A DNA stretch of 64,000 nt from Microvirga mediterraneensis (GCF_013520865.1 NZ_JACDXJ010000001.1:3519501-3583500); one strand, 5' to 3'; counted from the stretch's first letter, positions 11,120 to 19,269 are shown. Made by a program: numbers and translations. The notes: generated by a model not told the origin, from the letters alone.

Positions 11120-11428
11120 ATGTCGGCGATGCTGTGGGCGAAGAAAGCCGTCAGTCCTGCTGAGTGGGAGCCGACGCAGGAGCGGTTCGAGGAACTGTTC
11201 GTCAAGCTCGGAAGCCCTAAGCAGATGATGCTCGCCGCGGCGTGCGACCCGGGATCCGGCCAATCGATCCTCCTCGTGAGCCTCCCGAACACGGCGTATC
11301 TGGGCCTCTTCCCGGGCTTCGAATCCGTGACCGAAGACGCCCTCCCGTCGGAAGCAGCCCTGCTCGTGGGCCATAGCGACGAATTGCTCAAGCGGTTCAG
11401 ATATCCGGCACGCCGGGTCGTACCCTGA
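11120..11428 (+). CDS. Uncharacterised protein
   Basis: A 102-residue product with protein-like composition (WEPTQERFEELFVKLGSPKQMMLAAACDPGSG; LPNTAYLGLFPGFESV). No recognised family and only a weak ribosome site; ATG 11132 (MLWAKK) is an alternative start. A long minus-strand frame overlaps it (11083-11769), but its arginine-rich, low-information translation looks like a shadow. Confidence 0.45.
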   Translation: MSAMLWAKKAVSPAEWEPTQERFEELFVKLGSPKQMMLAAACDPGSGQSILLVSLPNTAYLGLFPGFESVTEDALPSEAALLVGHSDELLKRFRYPARRVVP

Positions 11429-11502
11429 GGCGATCCGCTCTTTTCCGTTGAAGTCCGAGCCTGAACCAAGCTTGGGCATTTGGTTGCCACAATTGGCTGC
11501 CA

Positions 11503-11805
11503 ATGCCCGGGCTCGTTCGAGACTTCGAAGTGGAGAGCATCGTGACCGCAGCCCACGATTTGGACGAGATGGTGGACCTTCTTGCACTCACCCGGCCATA
11601 CGAACGGTCGGCCGGCATGAACATGGCATGCAAGGTCGCGACATTGCCGCTTCGGGATGCCGTCACCTTGGTCGTCGAAGATTGGGCCGACGACAAGTTC
11701 AAGCAGTTGAGCGCCGTCATCGTCAGGCCGTCCGGCCCTGCCATCCGCAGCTTCGAGGAAATCCGGCATCTCTATGGGAAGGCGGAGATAAGCCCTGCCT
11801 CATGA
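11503..11805 (+). CDS. Uncharacterised protein
   Basis: A 100-residue product; the central part (ESIVTAAHDLDEMVDLLALTRPYE, VATLPLRDAVTLVVEDWADDKFKQLSAVIV) looks like a real folded domain. The exact start is unclear because no strong ribosome site precedes 11503. No family recognised. Confidence 0.45.
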   Translation: MPGLVRDFEVESIVTAAHDLDEMVDLLALTRPYERSAGMNMACKVATLPLRDAVTLVVEDWADDKFKQLSAVIVRPSGPAIRSFEEIRHLYGKAEISPAS

Positions 11806-12138
11806 GCGAAGCGATCCATCCCATGATGCCCGGCCTTTAGTCGTAAAGGCACATATTTCACCACTCGCTGCTCTTCCCTATCGGGCCCGCAGACGCTTTG
11901 ATGGCATCCCTCACTGGTCGATGGAGGAACAGGGTGGAACTCGACGAAGCCAATTGCGCATGCCCGAAATGGTTTCCGATCTTCCTTTCAGGGATCGGAC
12001 TGGCCAGTCTCGCCTTGTCCAACCTGTTCTGGTAGGAGCGCGGCCCTCGCTTCCGGTCTTTTGAAGCCTGTCTTTGATCCAGAACAATGCCGTAACGTCA
12101 CTGCATGATAGAAACGACCCAAACCAAGGGGGTCTATC
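11806..12138. other. Intergenic region without a supported gene
   Basis: No frame here has convincing coding character. An 81-codon minus-strand frame (11911-12156) has a shadow-like composition (many Arg/Ser/Trp) and no ribosome site. Confidence 0.5.
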
Positions 12139-12249
12139 ATGCACCCGTTTCATCAAGACCTTTGGTCTCTCGCCCTGGATGCCTTTCTGCTGATCGGCGC
12201 CACCGCCGGGCTCGGCAGCCTGGTGGCCGCTCTCGTAACCCTGCCCTGA
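12139..12249 (+). CDS. 36-residue putative membrane peptide
   Basis: ATG at 12139 preceded at six bases by AAGGGGG, a strong ribosome site. The translation has one hydrophobic helix (LALDAFLLIGATAGLGSL). The short length makes this uncertain, but the ribosome site and single-span shape are typical of small membrane proteins. Neighbour of tRNA-Ser. Confidence 0.4.
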   Translation: MHPFHQDLWSLALDAFLLIGATAGLGSLVAALVTLP

Positions 12250-12289
12250 AGCGCCAAGCCGCAGCCTTGGAAACGGGCAATTTAGGACC

Positions 12290-12318
12290 TTGACGAAAAG
12301 ACCCTCTTCGCGTCTATT
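12290..12318 (+). promoter_or_regulatory. Candidate promoter of tRNA-Ser
   Basis: TTGACG (12290-12295), 17-base spacer, TCTATT (12313-12318), about 44 bases before the mature tRNA 5' end. The -35 is good, the -10 moderate. Confidence 0.4.
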
Positions 12319-12361
12319 GCGCCACCTGCGAAGCGGGATCCCAGATCCGGCCGCTTCGCCC

Positions 12362-12452
12362 GGAGACGTGGCCGAGCGGCTGAAGGCACTCGTTTGCTAA
12401 ATGAGCATACCCCAAAAGGGTATCGAGGGTTCGAATCCCTCCGTCTCCGCCA
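12362..12452 (+). tRNA. tRNA-Ser (anticodon GCT)
   Basis: Acceptor stem GGAGACG pairs with CGTCTCC, discriminator G and encoded CCA (12450-12452). Anticodon stem CTCGT/ATGAG with loop TTGCTAA gives anticodon GCT (Ser codons AGC/AGU). A long variable arm (ATACCCCAAAAGGGTAT) and the T arm with GGTTCGAATCC are present, as expected for a type II serine tRNA. Its 3' end serves as the bacterial attachment site of the prophage, which restores the sequence so the tRNA stays intact. Confidence 0.97.
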
Positions 12453-12457
12453 TTTCC
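12439..12457 (+). other. attL: attL core (prophage left attachment site)
   Basis: The 19-base core CTCCGTCTCCGCCATTTCC spans the 3' end of tRNA-Ser and a few bases beyond. The same 19 bases occur at 56918-56936 next to the integrase. The two define a 44.5-kb insertion. Confidence 0.92.
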
Positions 12458-12519
12458 TTTTCTAAGCCCTCAACTTTCCTTGCAGAGCAAGGGTTTAAGA
12501 GAGCCTTGGCGGCCCTGAC

Positions 12520-12544
12520 GTTGGACGTTCTGTTGGACGTTTTG
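12520..12544 (+). repeat. Putative integrase arm-type sites, left end
   Basis: Two direct copies of GTTGGACG start at 12520 and 12532, 12 bases apart. The second extends to TGTTGGACGTTTTG (12531-12544), which is repeated exactly at 56821-56834 near the other end, again with a partner copy 12 bases away. Confidence 0.6.
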
Positions 12545-12554
12545 AGGGTATGCC

Positions 12555-12881
12555 ATGAGCACAGCCGCAACCATCACTTCTCGAACCCTTGAGTCGGTTC
12601 TGCCGCCAGGGGTCCCGCCGTCCTTCAAATCGGTCCTGAGCGCCGCCTATGTTGGCTCTGGCAAGAGGGCAATCCGGGCGGAGTTAGAGATGATCGACGG
12701 TCTGCCCGCCACCGTAATCCTGTCCCGTTGGACGATGGGCTGGTCCCACCGCTTCACAGATCTGCCGGGCGGTGACCTGTCATTCGAGAACGGCGAGTGG
12801 GTCCGGATCGGATCAGACGGAGAGCCCGTCATGCCATTGTTCGCCCTTCCCGCCCCTCTTGCATCCGGGAGGATGGGATGA
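12555..12881 (+). CDS. Phage hypothetical protein, first gene inside attL
   Basis: A 108-residue protein of unknown family; central part ELEMIDGLPATVILSRWTMGWSHRFTDLPGG. The ATG follows a GAGGG-containing stretch by about seven bases. It starts the short rightward block that follows the left arm sites and is overlapped by the next gene (GGATGGGATGA junction), so the block is probably an operon. Confidence 0.65.
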   Translation: MSTAATITSRTLESVLPPGVPPSFKSVLSAAYVGSGKRAIRAELEMIDGLPATVILSRWTMGWSHRFTDLPGGDLSFENGEWVRIGSDGEPVMPLFALPAPLASGRMG

Positions 12882-13117
12882 GCCTGAACAAGCTGGAAAT
12901 GGCCGGTCTTCAAGAATGCGCCCGATGGCCAGATGGGATGCACTTTCACTGGAAGCGGAAGACCATGGAAAAGCTGGCGGCGAAGGGACTTGTCGAGAAA
13001 CGTGAGGGGTGCCGAAACGGCTGGACCGTGGCGCCTTTCACTGGCTGGGTTCTCACCGAGGCAGGCAAAGCCGCTCTCCCTTCCCCTATCGCTGCTGGGA
13101 GGATGGGAAATGAGTGA
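12878..13117 (+). CDS. Phage hypothetical protein, winged-helix-like
   Basis: A 79-residue product: helix-rich N-terminus (LNKLEMAGLQECARWPDG), then TMEKLAAKGLVEKREGCRNGWTVAPFTGWVLTEAGKAAL. The second half resembles the recognition helix and wing of small winged-helix proteins ('LxxxGLVxxx...GWxLTxAG'). It overlaps the preceding stop by four bases (ATGA) and the next gene by eight. A DNA-binding role is an inference. Confidence 0.6.
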   Translation: MSLNKLEMAGLQECARWPDGMHFHWKRKTMEKLAAKGLVEKREGCRNGWTVAPFTGWVLTEAGKAALPSPIAAGRMGNE

Positions 13118-13628
13118 AGATCATATGTGCCCTCCTTCGGGCCAAGGCCCTCATCGGGAAAGCTCAATGGCTGGACAGGCTAGCCGCGAAGTCGCGCCGC
13201 CTCAGGATGTCGAGCAGTTCTCACGTCGCATCCAAGCTATCGCAGAGCGGTGGAAGGGGCTGAACGGCGGCATCTACACAATTCGGGCCATGGCGCTTGA
13301 TATGGCCCATACCCTGATGGATGAGCACGCCCTTTCCATGTCTGAGCGAGATCAGGAGATCCAGCGGTTACAGGATAGCGTGGACCGGATTGCGGGCTCT
13401 TGGAAAGTCATTGATCAACTGCGCGTCATCAACAAGAACCAAGCCGAGCTTCTTGAGGGTGCAAGGGCCGAGAACGAGCGGTTCTATACTTCCCTCAGGA
13501 GCATAGCGCAGAATACGTGCTGCCAAGGCTGTCAGGAAGCGGCTCGGGTTGCTCAGTCCGCTCTTTGCGACACGGGCGATAATCCGCAGGTCTCCCGCAA
13601 TCGCAGGGTTGGAGGTGGCTATGAGTGA
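13110..13628 (+). CDS. Phage hypothetical coiled-coil protein
   Basis: A 172-residue product with heptad-like helices (DQEIQRLQDSVDRIAG; AELLEGARAENERFYTSLRSIAQN) and a short CCQGC cysteine cluster near residue 133. The start at 13110 (MSEDHM) overlaps the previous gene by eight bases and follows GGGAGGATGGG; the in-frame ATG at 12933 lies deep in the previous gene. Similar ruler-like accessory proteins are common in phage early regions. Function unknown. Confidence 0.6.
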   Translation: MSEDHMCPPSGQGPHRESSMAGQASREVAPPQDVEQFSRRIQAIAERWKGLNGGIYTIRAMALDMAHTLMDEHALSMSERDQEIQRLQDSVDRIAGSWKVIDQLRVINKNQAELLEGARAENERFYTSLRSIAQNTCCQGCQEAARVAQSALCDTGDNPQVSRNRRVGGGYE

Positions 13629-13992
13629 GATGGTGGAGAAGGTTGCGAGGGCCATTTTCAGCACGAACTACCATCCTGACGATGGCGAGTTCGCAAGCCG
13701 CATGTTCGACAATGACGACCACCCGCAGGAGAAGCGAAGGGCCTACAGAGCTGCCCGACTAGCCATTGAGGCCATGCGGGAGCCGACAGAGGGGATGGTC
13801 GACGCTTGCGGAACGGGCGAGTGCAGGAAGTGGGCACGCGGGGTATGGGCTGAAATGATCGGCGCCGCCCTCCGCGTCAGCGATGAGCACCGGAACGGCG
13901 AAGATCCGAAGGAGCTGAGGGCGAAGCCTGCCAGCGCGACGGCTTTAGCCGGGACGCCCGTCCTTCCCCCTCTAGAAGGAACTAAGGAATAG
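13621..13992 (+). CDS. Phage hypothetical protein
   Basis: A 123-residue protein: MSEMVEKVARAIFSTNYHPDDG, then RRAYRAARLAIEAMREPTEGMVDA. This pattern (VxxVARAI...ARxAIEAMREPTEAM) recurs in many phage and prophage proteins of unknown role. GGAGG stands seven bases before the ATG. It overlaps the previous gene by eight bases. Confidence 0.7.
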   Translation: MSEMVEKVARAIFSTNYHPDDGEFASRMFDNDDHPQEKRRAYRAARLAIEAMREPTEGMVDACGTGECRKWARGVWAEMIGAALRVSDEHRNGEDPKELRAKPASATALAGTPVLPPLEGTKE

Positions 13993-14118
13993 CCGAGAAC
14001 GAGCGGCAGCCACTATCCACTGTTTCCACAGCCTCCCCCCCACCCCTATTGCTAGGACTCGACTTCACTCCTGCTCAAGCGCCATGTTCCTTATTCGTTC
14101 TCGTTGAGTCGAATACGG

Positions 14119-14313
14119 ATGAGCAGGCCCAAGAAGAACTCCCACAAGCTGACCGTCGAGCAGGTTCTCGATATCCGGTTACGCTATGCTGTGGGCGACA
14201 GGAGATGGACCAAGATCGGCCGCCTCTATGGCGTGAAGGCAGATGCCGTGCGGAATGCGGCTTTGGGCGTGTCCTACAAGGACCGGCCTATGCCGCCAGG
14301 GTGGAGATCGTAA
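14119..14313 (+). CDS. Phage small helix-turn-helix-like protein
   Basis: A 64-residue product (MSRPKKNSHKLTVEQVLDIRLRYAVGDRRWTKIGRLYGVKADAVRNAALGVSYKD) with the layout of a resolvase-type or HNH-associated helix-turn-helix (VEQVLDIRLRYA...IGRLYGVKADAVRNA). ATG 14104 is an alternative start. Last gene of the block reading inward from attL, converging on the lysis module. A role as a small regulator is inferred. Confidence 0.55.
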   Translation: MSRPKKNSHKLTVEQVLDIRLRYAVGDRRWTKIGRLYGVKADAVRNAALGVSYKDRPMPPGWRS

Positions 14314-14418
14314 AAGCCCCGCCAGCGTGAGCCGACGAGGCCTTTCAGGTGATGTGCCGCATCTCCTGGGAGGGCACGACATAGAGTCGGGAAGCTTGGC
14401 GGCAAGGGTGGATGGTCC

Positions 14419-14748
14419 CTACTCTCCCCGGTGCTGGATAACCTCCCGAAGCAGACTGTCCAGCCGGTCTCCGAGCTTCTCGATCGAGCCTGCCAGCCGT
14501 CCCTCAACCTCTCGCAGAACCTCTCGAGAGACGAGGCGCTCCGCCTGGGTGACCTGATAGGCATTCACGGAAGCCTGCAGGATGGCGATCTTCTCGTGAG
14601 CCTTGTCCGCTTTCTCCTCAGCCGCGGTAGCCCGCTTGTCGGCTTGGACGGCCTTCTGCTCTGCCTGGATCCAGAACCGTATGAGGGCGAGCGCAGTCCC
14701 TCCGATCATGAAGATGGTTGAGAGGTTGATGTCCCAGCTGAACTGCAT
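14419..14748 (-). CDS. Phage membrane-anchored coiled-coil protein (lysis module)
   Basis: A 109-residue protein with one N-terminal membrane segment (TIFMIGGTALALIRFWI, about 11-27) followed by a long coiled coil (AEEKADKAHEKIAILQASVNAYQVTQAERLVSREVLREVEGRL). This resembles small phage proteins next to holin genes and could be an i-spanin-like or holin-accessory factor. It lies two bases downstream of the holin gene. Last gene of the leftward late operon. Confidence 0.65.
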   Translation of the reverse strand: MQFSWDINLSTIFMIGGTALALIRFWIQAEQKAVQADKRATAAEEKADKAHEKIAILQASVNAYQVTQAERLVSREVLREVEGRLAGSIEKLGDRLDSLLREVIQHRGE

Positions 14749-14750
14749 TC

Positions 14751-15308
14751 TTAAGGCCCCACCTTTCGGGGCAGGACCGTCTCAGCAATGGCCCGCTCGG
14801 CAATGGTCCGAACGGCGTCGCCCGACCGCTTGGAGCCCGATGAACTGCCGAGCCAGTAGTTGATCACCTGCGTCATGGCCGCCCCGAGGACGCCGAGCAG
14901 GATGTTGGCGACGGTCGCCTGTCGTTCGTCCAGGGCGAGAGGCTGGGCTAGGACAAGGTACAGAGCCCCGCCGAACATCACCGTGACCAGGATCGAGACG
15001 AGCGGCGCTCCCCAGGAGATCGCCGAGCCGGTTTGCGCCAGGGTGATCGTCTGCTGCCGGGCGTCTTGCGCGTCCTGGATTTCCAGACGGAAGACCTCAA
15101 GGGCGGTCCTGGCCTGCTCGACAAAGACTTCGGCAAGCTTCGGATCCGCCTGGATTTGGGCCTGTGCCGCCTTCGGGTCATCTGTCCCAAACACAACCTT
15201 GGCGACATCGGCGACCTTGCCGGCTGCGGCGCCCGCCCTGTCGCCGGCGAACATGCCGATCAACTCGGGAGCGTATTGAAGGAGCAAGCCAATGATCGGT
15301 GACATCAT
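14751..15308 (-). CDS. Putative holin, 3-TM type (GTA holin-like)
   Basis: The 185-residue protein has an N-terminal hydrophobic segment (SPIIGLLLQYAPELIGMFAG), a charged middle, and two C-terminal membrane helices (SAISWGAPLVSILVTVMFGGALYLVL; VANILLGVLGAAMTQVINYWLG) followed by SSSGSKRSGD. This matches the 'holin of 3TMs' family found in gene transfer agents and alphaproteobacterial prophages. Next to the endolysin, overlapping it by four bases. Confidence 0.8.
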   Translation of the reverse strand: MMSPIIGLLLQYAPELIGMFAGDRAGAAAGKVADVAKVVFGTDDPKAAQAQIQADPKLAEVFVEQARTALEVFRLEIQDAQDARQQTITLAQTGSAISWGAPLVSILVTVMFGGALYLVLAQPLALDERQATVANILLGVLGAAMTQVINYWLGSSSGSKRSGDAVRTIAERAIAETVLPRKVGP

Positions 15309-15991
15309 GCCTTCTTTCCGAAACGGGCTTCCAGGAGGCCTTTGAGGGCAGCAAAAAGCCCGCCTGAAGTGGCGGGCTGGGAGACGGGAACCGGAGCAGG
15401 GTCGATGCCGGGAGGGGGCGGCGCTGGAGCGCGTTCAGAGCCGGGTGGTGGTGGCACTGGAGCAGGAGCGGCGGGCGCCGTGATCATGGCGCGCGCTTGC
15501 TGCTCTACCCCCACAATTCGCGAACGCCAGCCCTTGCCAAAGACCGGCCAGGTCGGAAGTGAGGAGAGGAACTCAAACCGAGACTTGGTCAGCTTCCGGA
15601 CGAGATCGGCTGGCTGTCCAGCTCGCACCGCCGCCAGGGTCTGAGGGCCAATCACCCCATCGGCCTTGGTCCCAACCAAGGCCTGAAGATGCTTTGCAGC
15701 TCGCGCAGGACCCGAGAGCACAGCAAAGTCGAAGACTGCATAATCCAGGCCGGCTGGCAGATCATCGCCCTTCACTACATTCCAGTAGTTGGCTCGGTAG
15801 ATAGCACCGGCCTCCTCTACGGTGAGGGCTTTGACCTCTGCCTTGGAGACCCTGCGCCCTCGCCAAGCACTTAGGGTTGTCAGCGTGATCCCTCGGTTGG
15901 TGGCGCCGCCCGGATCCTTCGGATGATCGACGTACCCGCCTTCGTGCTTGAGGACGAGCGAAAGCGCCCGCCCGAATGTCTCGGTGGTCAT
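15305..15991 (-). CDS. Endolysin, glycoside hydrolase 108 family
   Basis: A phage muramidase-type lysozyme. The catalytic-site motif EGGYVDHPKDPGGATNRGIT is near the N-terminus, with the GH108 Glu in its first position; the C-terminal peptidoglycan-binding part is recognisable (LQALVGTKADGVIGPQTLAAV). A long Pro-rich tail follows (PAPVPPPPGSERAPAPPPPG) and ends GGLFAALKGLLEARFG. The start at 15991 (MTTETFG) is preferred to 16012. Oddly, the codons of the C-terminal tail contain a complete intrinsic terminator (15353-15378). Confidence 0.9.
   Translation of the reverse strand: MTTETFGRALSLVLKHEGGYVDHPKDPGGATNRGITLTTLSAWRGRRVSKAEVKALTVEEAGAIYRANYWNVVKGDDLPAGLDYAVFDFAVLSGPARAAKHLQALVGTKADGVIGPQTLAAVRAGQPADLVRKLTKSRFEFLSSLPTWPVFGKGWRSRIVGVEQQARAMITAPAAPAPVPPPPGSERAPAPPPPGIDPAPVPVSQPATSGGLFAALKGLLEARFGKKA
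15353..15378 (-). terminator. Intrinsic terminator inside the endolysin coding sequence
   Basis: On the minus strand, AGCCCGCC-ACTTCA-GGCGGGCTTTTT: a perfect 8-bp GC stem, six-base loop and a run of five T. It lies within the gene, about 50 bases before the stop. Confidence 0.7.
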
Positions 15992-16014
15992 GATGTCCTC
16001 GTGATGTGGCATAG

Positions 16015-16038
16015 AAAAAGCCGCTCCGAAGAGCGGCT
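16015..16038 (-). terminator. Intrinsic terminator upstream of the lysis genes
   Basis: On the minus strand, AGCCGCTC-TTCG-GAGCGGCTTTTT: a perfect 8-bp stem capped by an extra-stable TTCG tetraloop and followed by five T. It sits between the methyltransferase stop (16065) and the endolysin start (15991). Confidence 0.85.
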
Positions 16039-16064
16039 GCTAATCCCTCGCGATCAGGAAGGAG

Positions 16065-17138
16065 TTATTTCGCTAGTCTGCCCAGGCGGGCTCTCAATCC
16101 CAGCTTCGCCCGGTCCGCCATGGTCAGCGACCGTTCCGCCTGAAGCTGCGCGCTGATCGCCTGGCACTCAGCCTGCAAGGTCTCGAACTTGCTCTGCATC
16201 GCCAGCAGATCGTTCCGAAGCGCGGCGTTCTGGTCTTCCAAGACCATTTGGGCTTCCGACCTCTGGATGTGAGCGGAGCCAGGCGGCCACAGCGCCTCTC
16301 GCTCTGCCTTCTCGGCCTCGGCCGCCCAATCCGTCGACGGGATCTTGACCCGTTCCAACTGCACGTAGAACTCGAGATCGTGATCCTGCGTGGTCATGAA
16401 GAACTTCAGGTCGAACTTGAGCCCCATCTCCCGAACCATGCGGCTCATCAGGTGCATGAAGTGCCAGGGTGTGAACACCCAGGCATGAACGTCCACATAC
16501 TGGCCTTCTGCATGCTGCCGCATCGCCATCTCAAGGAACTCGGGACCGTGATGGTACTGCTGGCCTTCAGCGGTCCTATAATCATCCCAGAGCGCCCAGG
16601 TGTTGGCAGTCACCACGTTCGCGAAGTGATCCATGACGATGCGCAGACCTGGGCGGCGGCGCTTCTCCTGCCAGGCCTGCGTGACCTCTTCGAACGAGCT
16701 TAGGCGGCGGTAGAAGTCGAATGTGAACCGCTTGTCCGGAACGATCAGGAGCAGACGCCCGCCGACCTTCAGAGCATCGTGCATCTCACCAAGCCATCCC
16801 CGCAGATCCGGAACGTGCTCGATGACATGAGCCGCGATGATGAAGTCGAGGGGAGCCTTGTCCCCGATCAGATCCACGAGCGGTTGGTCGCGCCAGACGA
16901 AGTCGACATCCTCAATCCCCTCGATATGGGCATGGTCGCCAGAATACTTCGCCTTCAACTCCTCGGTTGAGCAATGGTCGACGTAATAGACCTCTGCTTC
17001 ATCCCGCCGCACCACGGGCCGGCTGAGAGGGCCGACCTCGACGCCCCGCTTCCCTGCAACCCTGTAGTTGCCCAACAGCCGAGCTTTGCGCCGCTCCATC
17101 ACCCTCTGAAATGCGCTGTCCATCATGGTCCCTGTCAA
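16065..17138 (-). CDS. SAM-dependent methyltransferase (class I) carried by the phage
   Basis: The 357-residue protein has class I methyltransferase features: GVEVGPLSRPVV near residue 33, the acidic strand end EVYYVDH, and a post-motif segment FIIAAHVIEHVPDLRGWLGEMHDALKVGGRLLLIVPD (about 98-134). The last 70 residues form a coiled coil. Such proteins are usually found in surface-polysaccharide clusters, which suggests methylation of a glycan. It lies between tailspike and endolysin genes, flanked by a terminator, the position of a 'moron' cargo gene. Target unknown. Start at 17138 or ATG 17126/17123. Confidence 0.75.
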   Translation of the reverse strand: MTGTMMDSAFQRVMERRKARLLGNYRVAGKRGVEVGPLSRPVVRRDEAEVYYVDHCSTEELKAKYSGDHAHIEGIEDVDFVWRDQPLVDLIGDKAPLDFIIAAHVIEHVPDLRGWLGEMHDALKVGGRLLLIVPDKRFTFDFYRRLSSFEEVTQAWQEKRRRPGLRIVMDHFANVVTANTWALWDDYRTAEGQQYHHGPEFLEMAMRQHAEGQYVDVHAWVFTPWHFMHLMSRMVREMGLKFDLKFFMTTQDHDLEFYVQLERVKIPSTDWAAEAEKAEREALWPPGSAHIQRSEAQMVLEDQNAALRNDLLAMQSKFETLQAECQAISAQLQAERSLTMADRAKLGLRARLGRLAK

Positions 17139-17196
17139 TTCAGGGCCATTATTCCCATCCTCCGGGGAGCAATCAAGCGCCGCTTTGCACAGGTTC

Positions 17197-19257
17197 CTAG
17201 CGCGCGACCTTGGCCTGCCAGTGAATGACCGGGTTCACAGCTGTATTCCAGCTTACAGTGAACGTTGTATTCGTGCGGTTCGAGATCGTCACGGCCGAGT
17301 TATGGCCCTCCAACTGCGCGAAGGCGATGTCCGGGGTGGTGAACAGACCATGCGGGATCGTCATCGAGGTCACGCTCGCCCCCGGCATGGTCGCCCCCTC
17401 GTTGCTGCCCCGGATGCCGATCTCGTTGCCAAAACGGTAGGATGAGGTGGAGTGGAACAAACCCGGGGGAGTGGTGTGCCACTTGTTGTTGTCGAAGATG
17501 TACCTCCCGGGCCCGAAGGTGCCCTTAGTCATCCACGACCCGCCACCCGGCAACGAGCCATCCGTGTTGCCCGTGATGATGCACCCATTCACACTGTCCA
17601 GAACCAGCGTGTTATTGCCCATGGATTGGAAGGAGTTCCCAGAGATCGTTACGTTGCTGATCCGGCTGCTAGGATTAGCGTCGACTACGATGGCCTGCGC
17701 GCAAAACTGGAACTGATTGCCCTGGATGATATGGCCATTGCCAGCGTTAGCATAGATATAGACGCCCGTACCCGAAAACCCCCCTCCATTGGCCACCCAA
17801 TTATTCGAGAGGGTGACGTTGTCGGCCCCGTCCAAGATCTTCACGTTCGCGAGCCCAGCTTGATCGAGAACACAACTGTCGATCACTGTGAACAACGAAG
17901 GGCCAACCTCAATGTTGTATTCGCCTGTGTTAATAAAGTAGGTGCCGACAACCCGGAGCCCCTCGACGCGGTGCTTTGCGGCACTGGAGCGAGCGATCCG
18001 GATCCCCTTGCCAGGGCCGCCGATGCGGCAGTCGGTGACGCCGCCGTTCTGGTTGTAGCAATCGAAGGTGAGCGCAAGCGTATTGGCACCGCCGACATAC
18101 CAGGAGCAGGCATCGAAATCGACGTTTTGCCCCATGGAGTAGACGAGGTTATCGGCCACGTCGCCGGAGAACTCACAGCCCGAAAACCGAATTACAGTTG
18201 CATTCTCATCGATCCGGACTGAACGCGTTGTGGTATACATGGAAAGGAGCGTCAGATGCTGGATGCGACAGTAATTAGCCGACGGCCCGATCCGGAGCAT
18301 GAAGCCGAAGTTGCCAACGGCCCGGAGCGTGGTGTTCCCCAATCCAGCACCTGTCATTTTGAAATGCGAAGTGTTGACCAGCAACTCGCCTGCGACGCCA
18401 AAATCTCCGGCCCCAAGGTCGAGTTCAACGTTGAACGCGGCCGAGTAATCGATTGCGGCTTGGAGGGCTGCGGTGTCGTCGGTTCCAACGCCTTTGGCCC
18501 CGAGCATCCTCGGTCTGACGGGGTCAGCCACGAGAGCCCACCATGCTCCGTCTGCACTCTGAAAGTGCCAAGCTTTGGCAGTCGACGGGGCCGCGATACG
18601 ATCATAGAGAGCCCCGCCACCATCCCCGACTGCTGCATAGCCCGCCGTTCGCAAATACTGGACAGGGGCCGGGATATTGGCCGCCAGGGCCGCCGCACGG
18701 GTGTCCCAGAGCGATTGCGTGGACCCCGCCGCCGAGACAGCCACGTCGCGGGCCTCGATCGTCTCGTCGCGCGCTTCGAGGGTGGCGATCTGGGCAACCT
18801 CAATGGCCGCCGCCGCAATATCGACGGCTTGCCGGTCTGCCTCGACATCACTGGCCGCCTGCGTGATCGTTGGCAGAGCCGAAGCCACCGCCGCTGCATC
18901 CGTCGCGACTTGCTGACCGATCTCCTCGAGGTTCTCAGGAATGGCCTTCAGGCGCGTGAGGTAATCGGAGAGCCGGAGGGCATAGATCTTCGGATCGGTG
19001 TGCTTGGTCCAGCGCACCATGAAGTAAGGCGCATCCGTCAGCGTCGGGCCCGGCCACGGCTTGGCAAGCCGGATCTGGCTCATGCCGAGCACTTCCTTGA
19101 TGACGGCCATTCCAGACATGCCGTCATTCGGGAAAACAAAATCGAACGGCAGGACGGCAGGATCCCATGCGGTGAAGGTGCCGGTCGCGAGATCCGAGCC
19201 GTTGGTCAGCGTGATCGTGCCATCGGAATAGAAGAAATAGTCGGGGTCGAGAGCCAT
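17197..19257 (-). CDS. Tailspike / tail fibre with parallel beta-helix (pectate lyase-like)
   Basis: A 686-residue protein. The N-terminal part (1-200) has a virion-attachment look with an Ala-rich helical stretch (DVEADRQAVDIAAAAIEVAQ). From about 255 (GVGTDDTAALQAAIDYSAA) it shows the classic start of a Pectate_lyase_3/GH28-like beta-helix, followed by repeated short strands with Asn ladders (GNSFQSMGNNTLVLDSVNGCIITGNTDG). A jelly-roll-like C-terminus ends in HWQAKVAR. It likely binds or cleaves a cell-surface polysaccharide and sets host range. Confidence 0.85.
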   Translation of the reverse strand: MALDPDYFFYSDGTITLTNGSDLATGTFTAWDPAVLPFDFVFPNDGMSGMAVIKEVLGMSQIRLAKPWPGPTLTDAPYFMVRWTKHTDPKIYALRLSDYLTRLKAIPENLEEIGQQVATDAAAVASALPTITQAASDVEADRQAVDIAAAAIEVAQIATLEARDETIEARDVAVSAAGSTQSLWDTRAAALAANIPAPVQYLRTAGYAAVGDGGGALYDRIAAPSTAKAWHFQSADGAWWALVADPVRPRMLGAKGVGTDDTAALQAAIDYSAAFNVELDLGAGDFGVAGELLVNTSHFKMTGAGLGNTTLRAVGNFGFMLRIGPSANYCRIQHLTLLSMYTTTRSVRIDENATVIRFSGCEFSGDVADNLVYSMGQNVDFDACSWYVGGANTLALTFDCYNQNGGVTDCRIGGPGKGIRIARSSAAKHRVEGLRVVGTYFINTGEYNIEVGPSLFTVIDSCVLDQAGLANVKILDGADNVTLSNNWVANGGGFSGTGVYIYANAGNGHIIQGNQFQFCAQAIVVDANPSSRISNVTISGNSFQSMGNNTLVLDSVNGCIITGNTDGSLPGGGSWMTKGTFGPGRYIFDNNKWHTTPPGLFHSTSSYRFGNEIGIRGSNEGATMPGASVTSMTIPHGLFTTPDIAFAQLEGHNSAVTISNRTNTTFTVSWNTAVNPVIHWQAKVAR

Positions 19258-19269
19258 GGACCTGCCTGC

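Noticed and set aside
11083..11769. 228-codon minus-strand frame over two small plus-strand genes
   Set aside because: No ribosome site and low-information composition; the plus-strand products look more protein-like. Not fully excluded.
11911..12156. 81-codon minus-strand frame before tRNA-Ser
   Set aside because: Composition typical of a random frame and no ribosome site.
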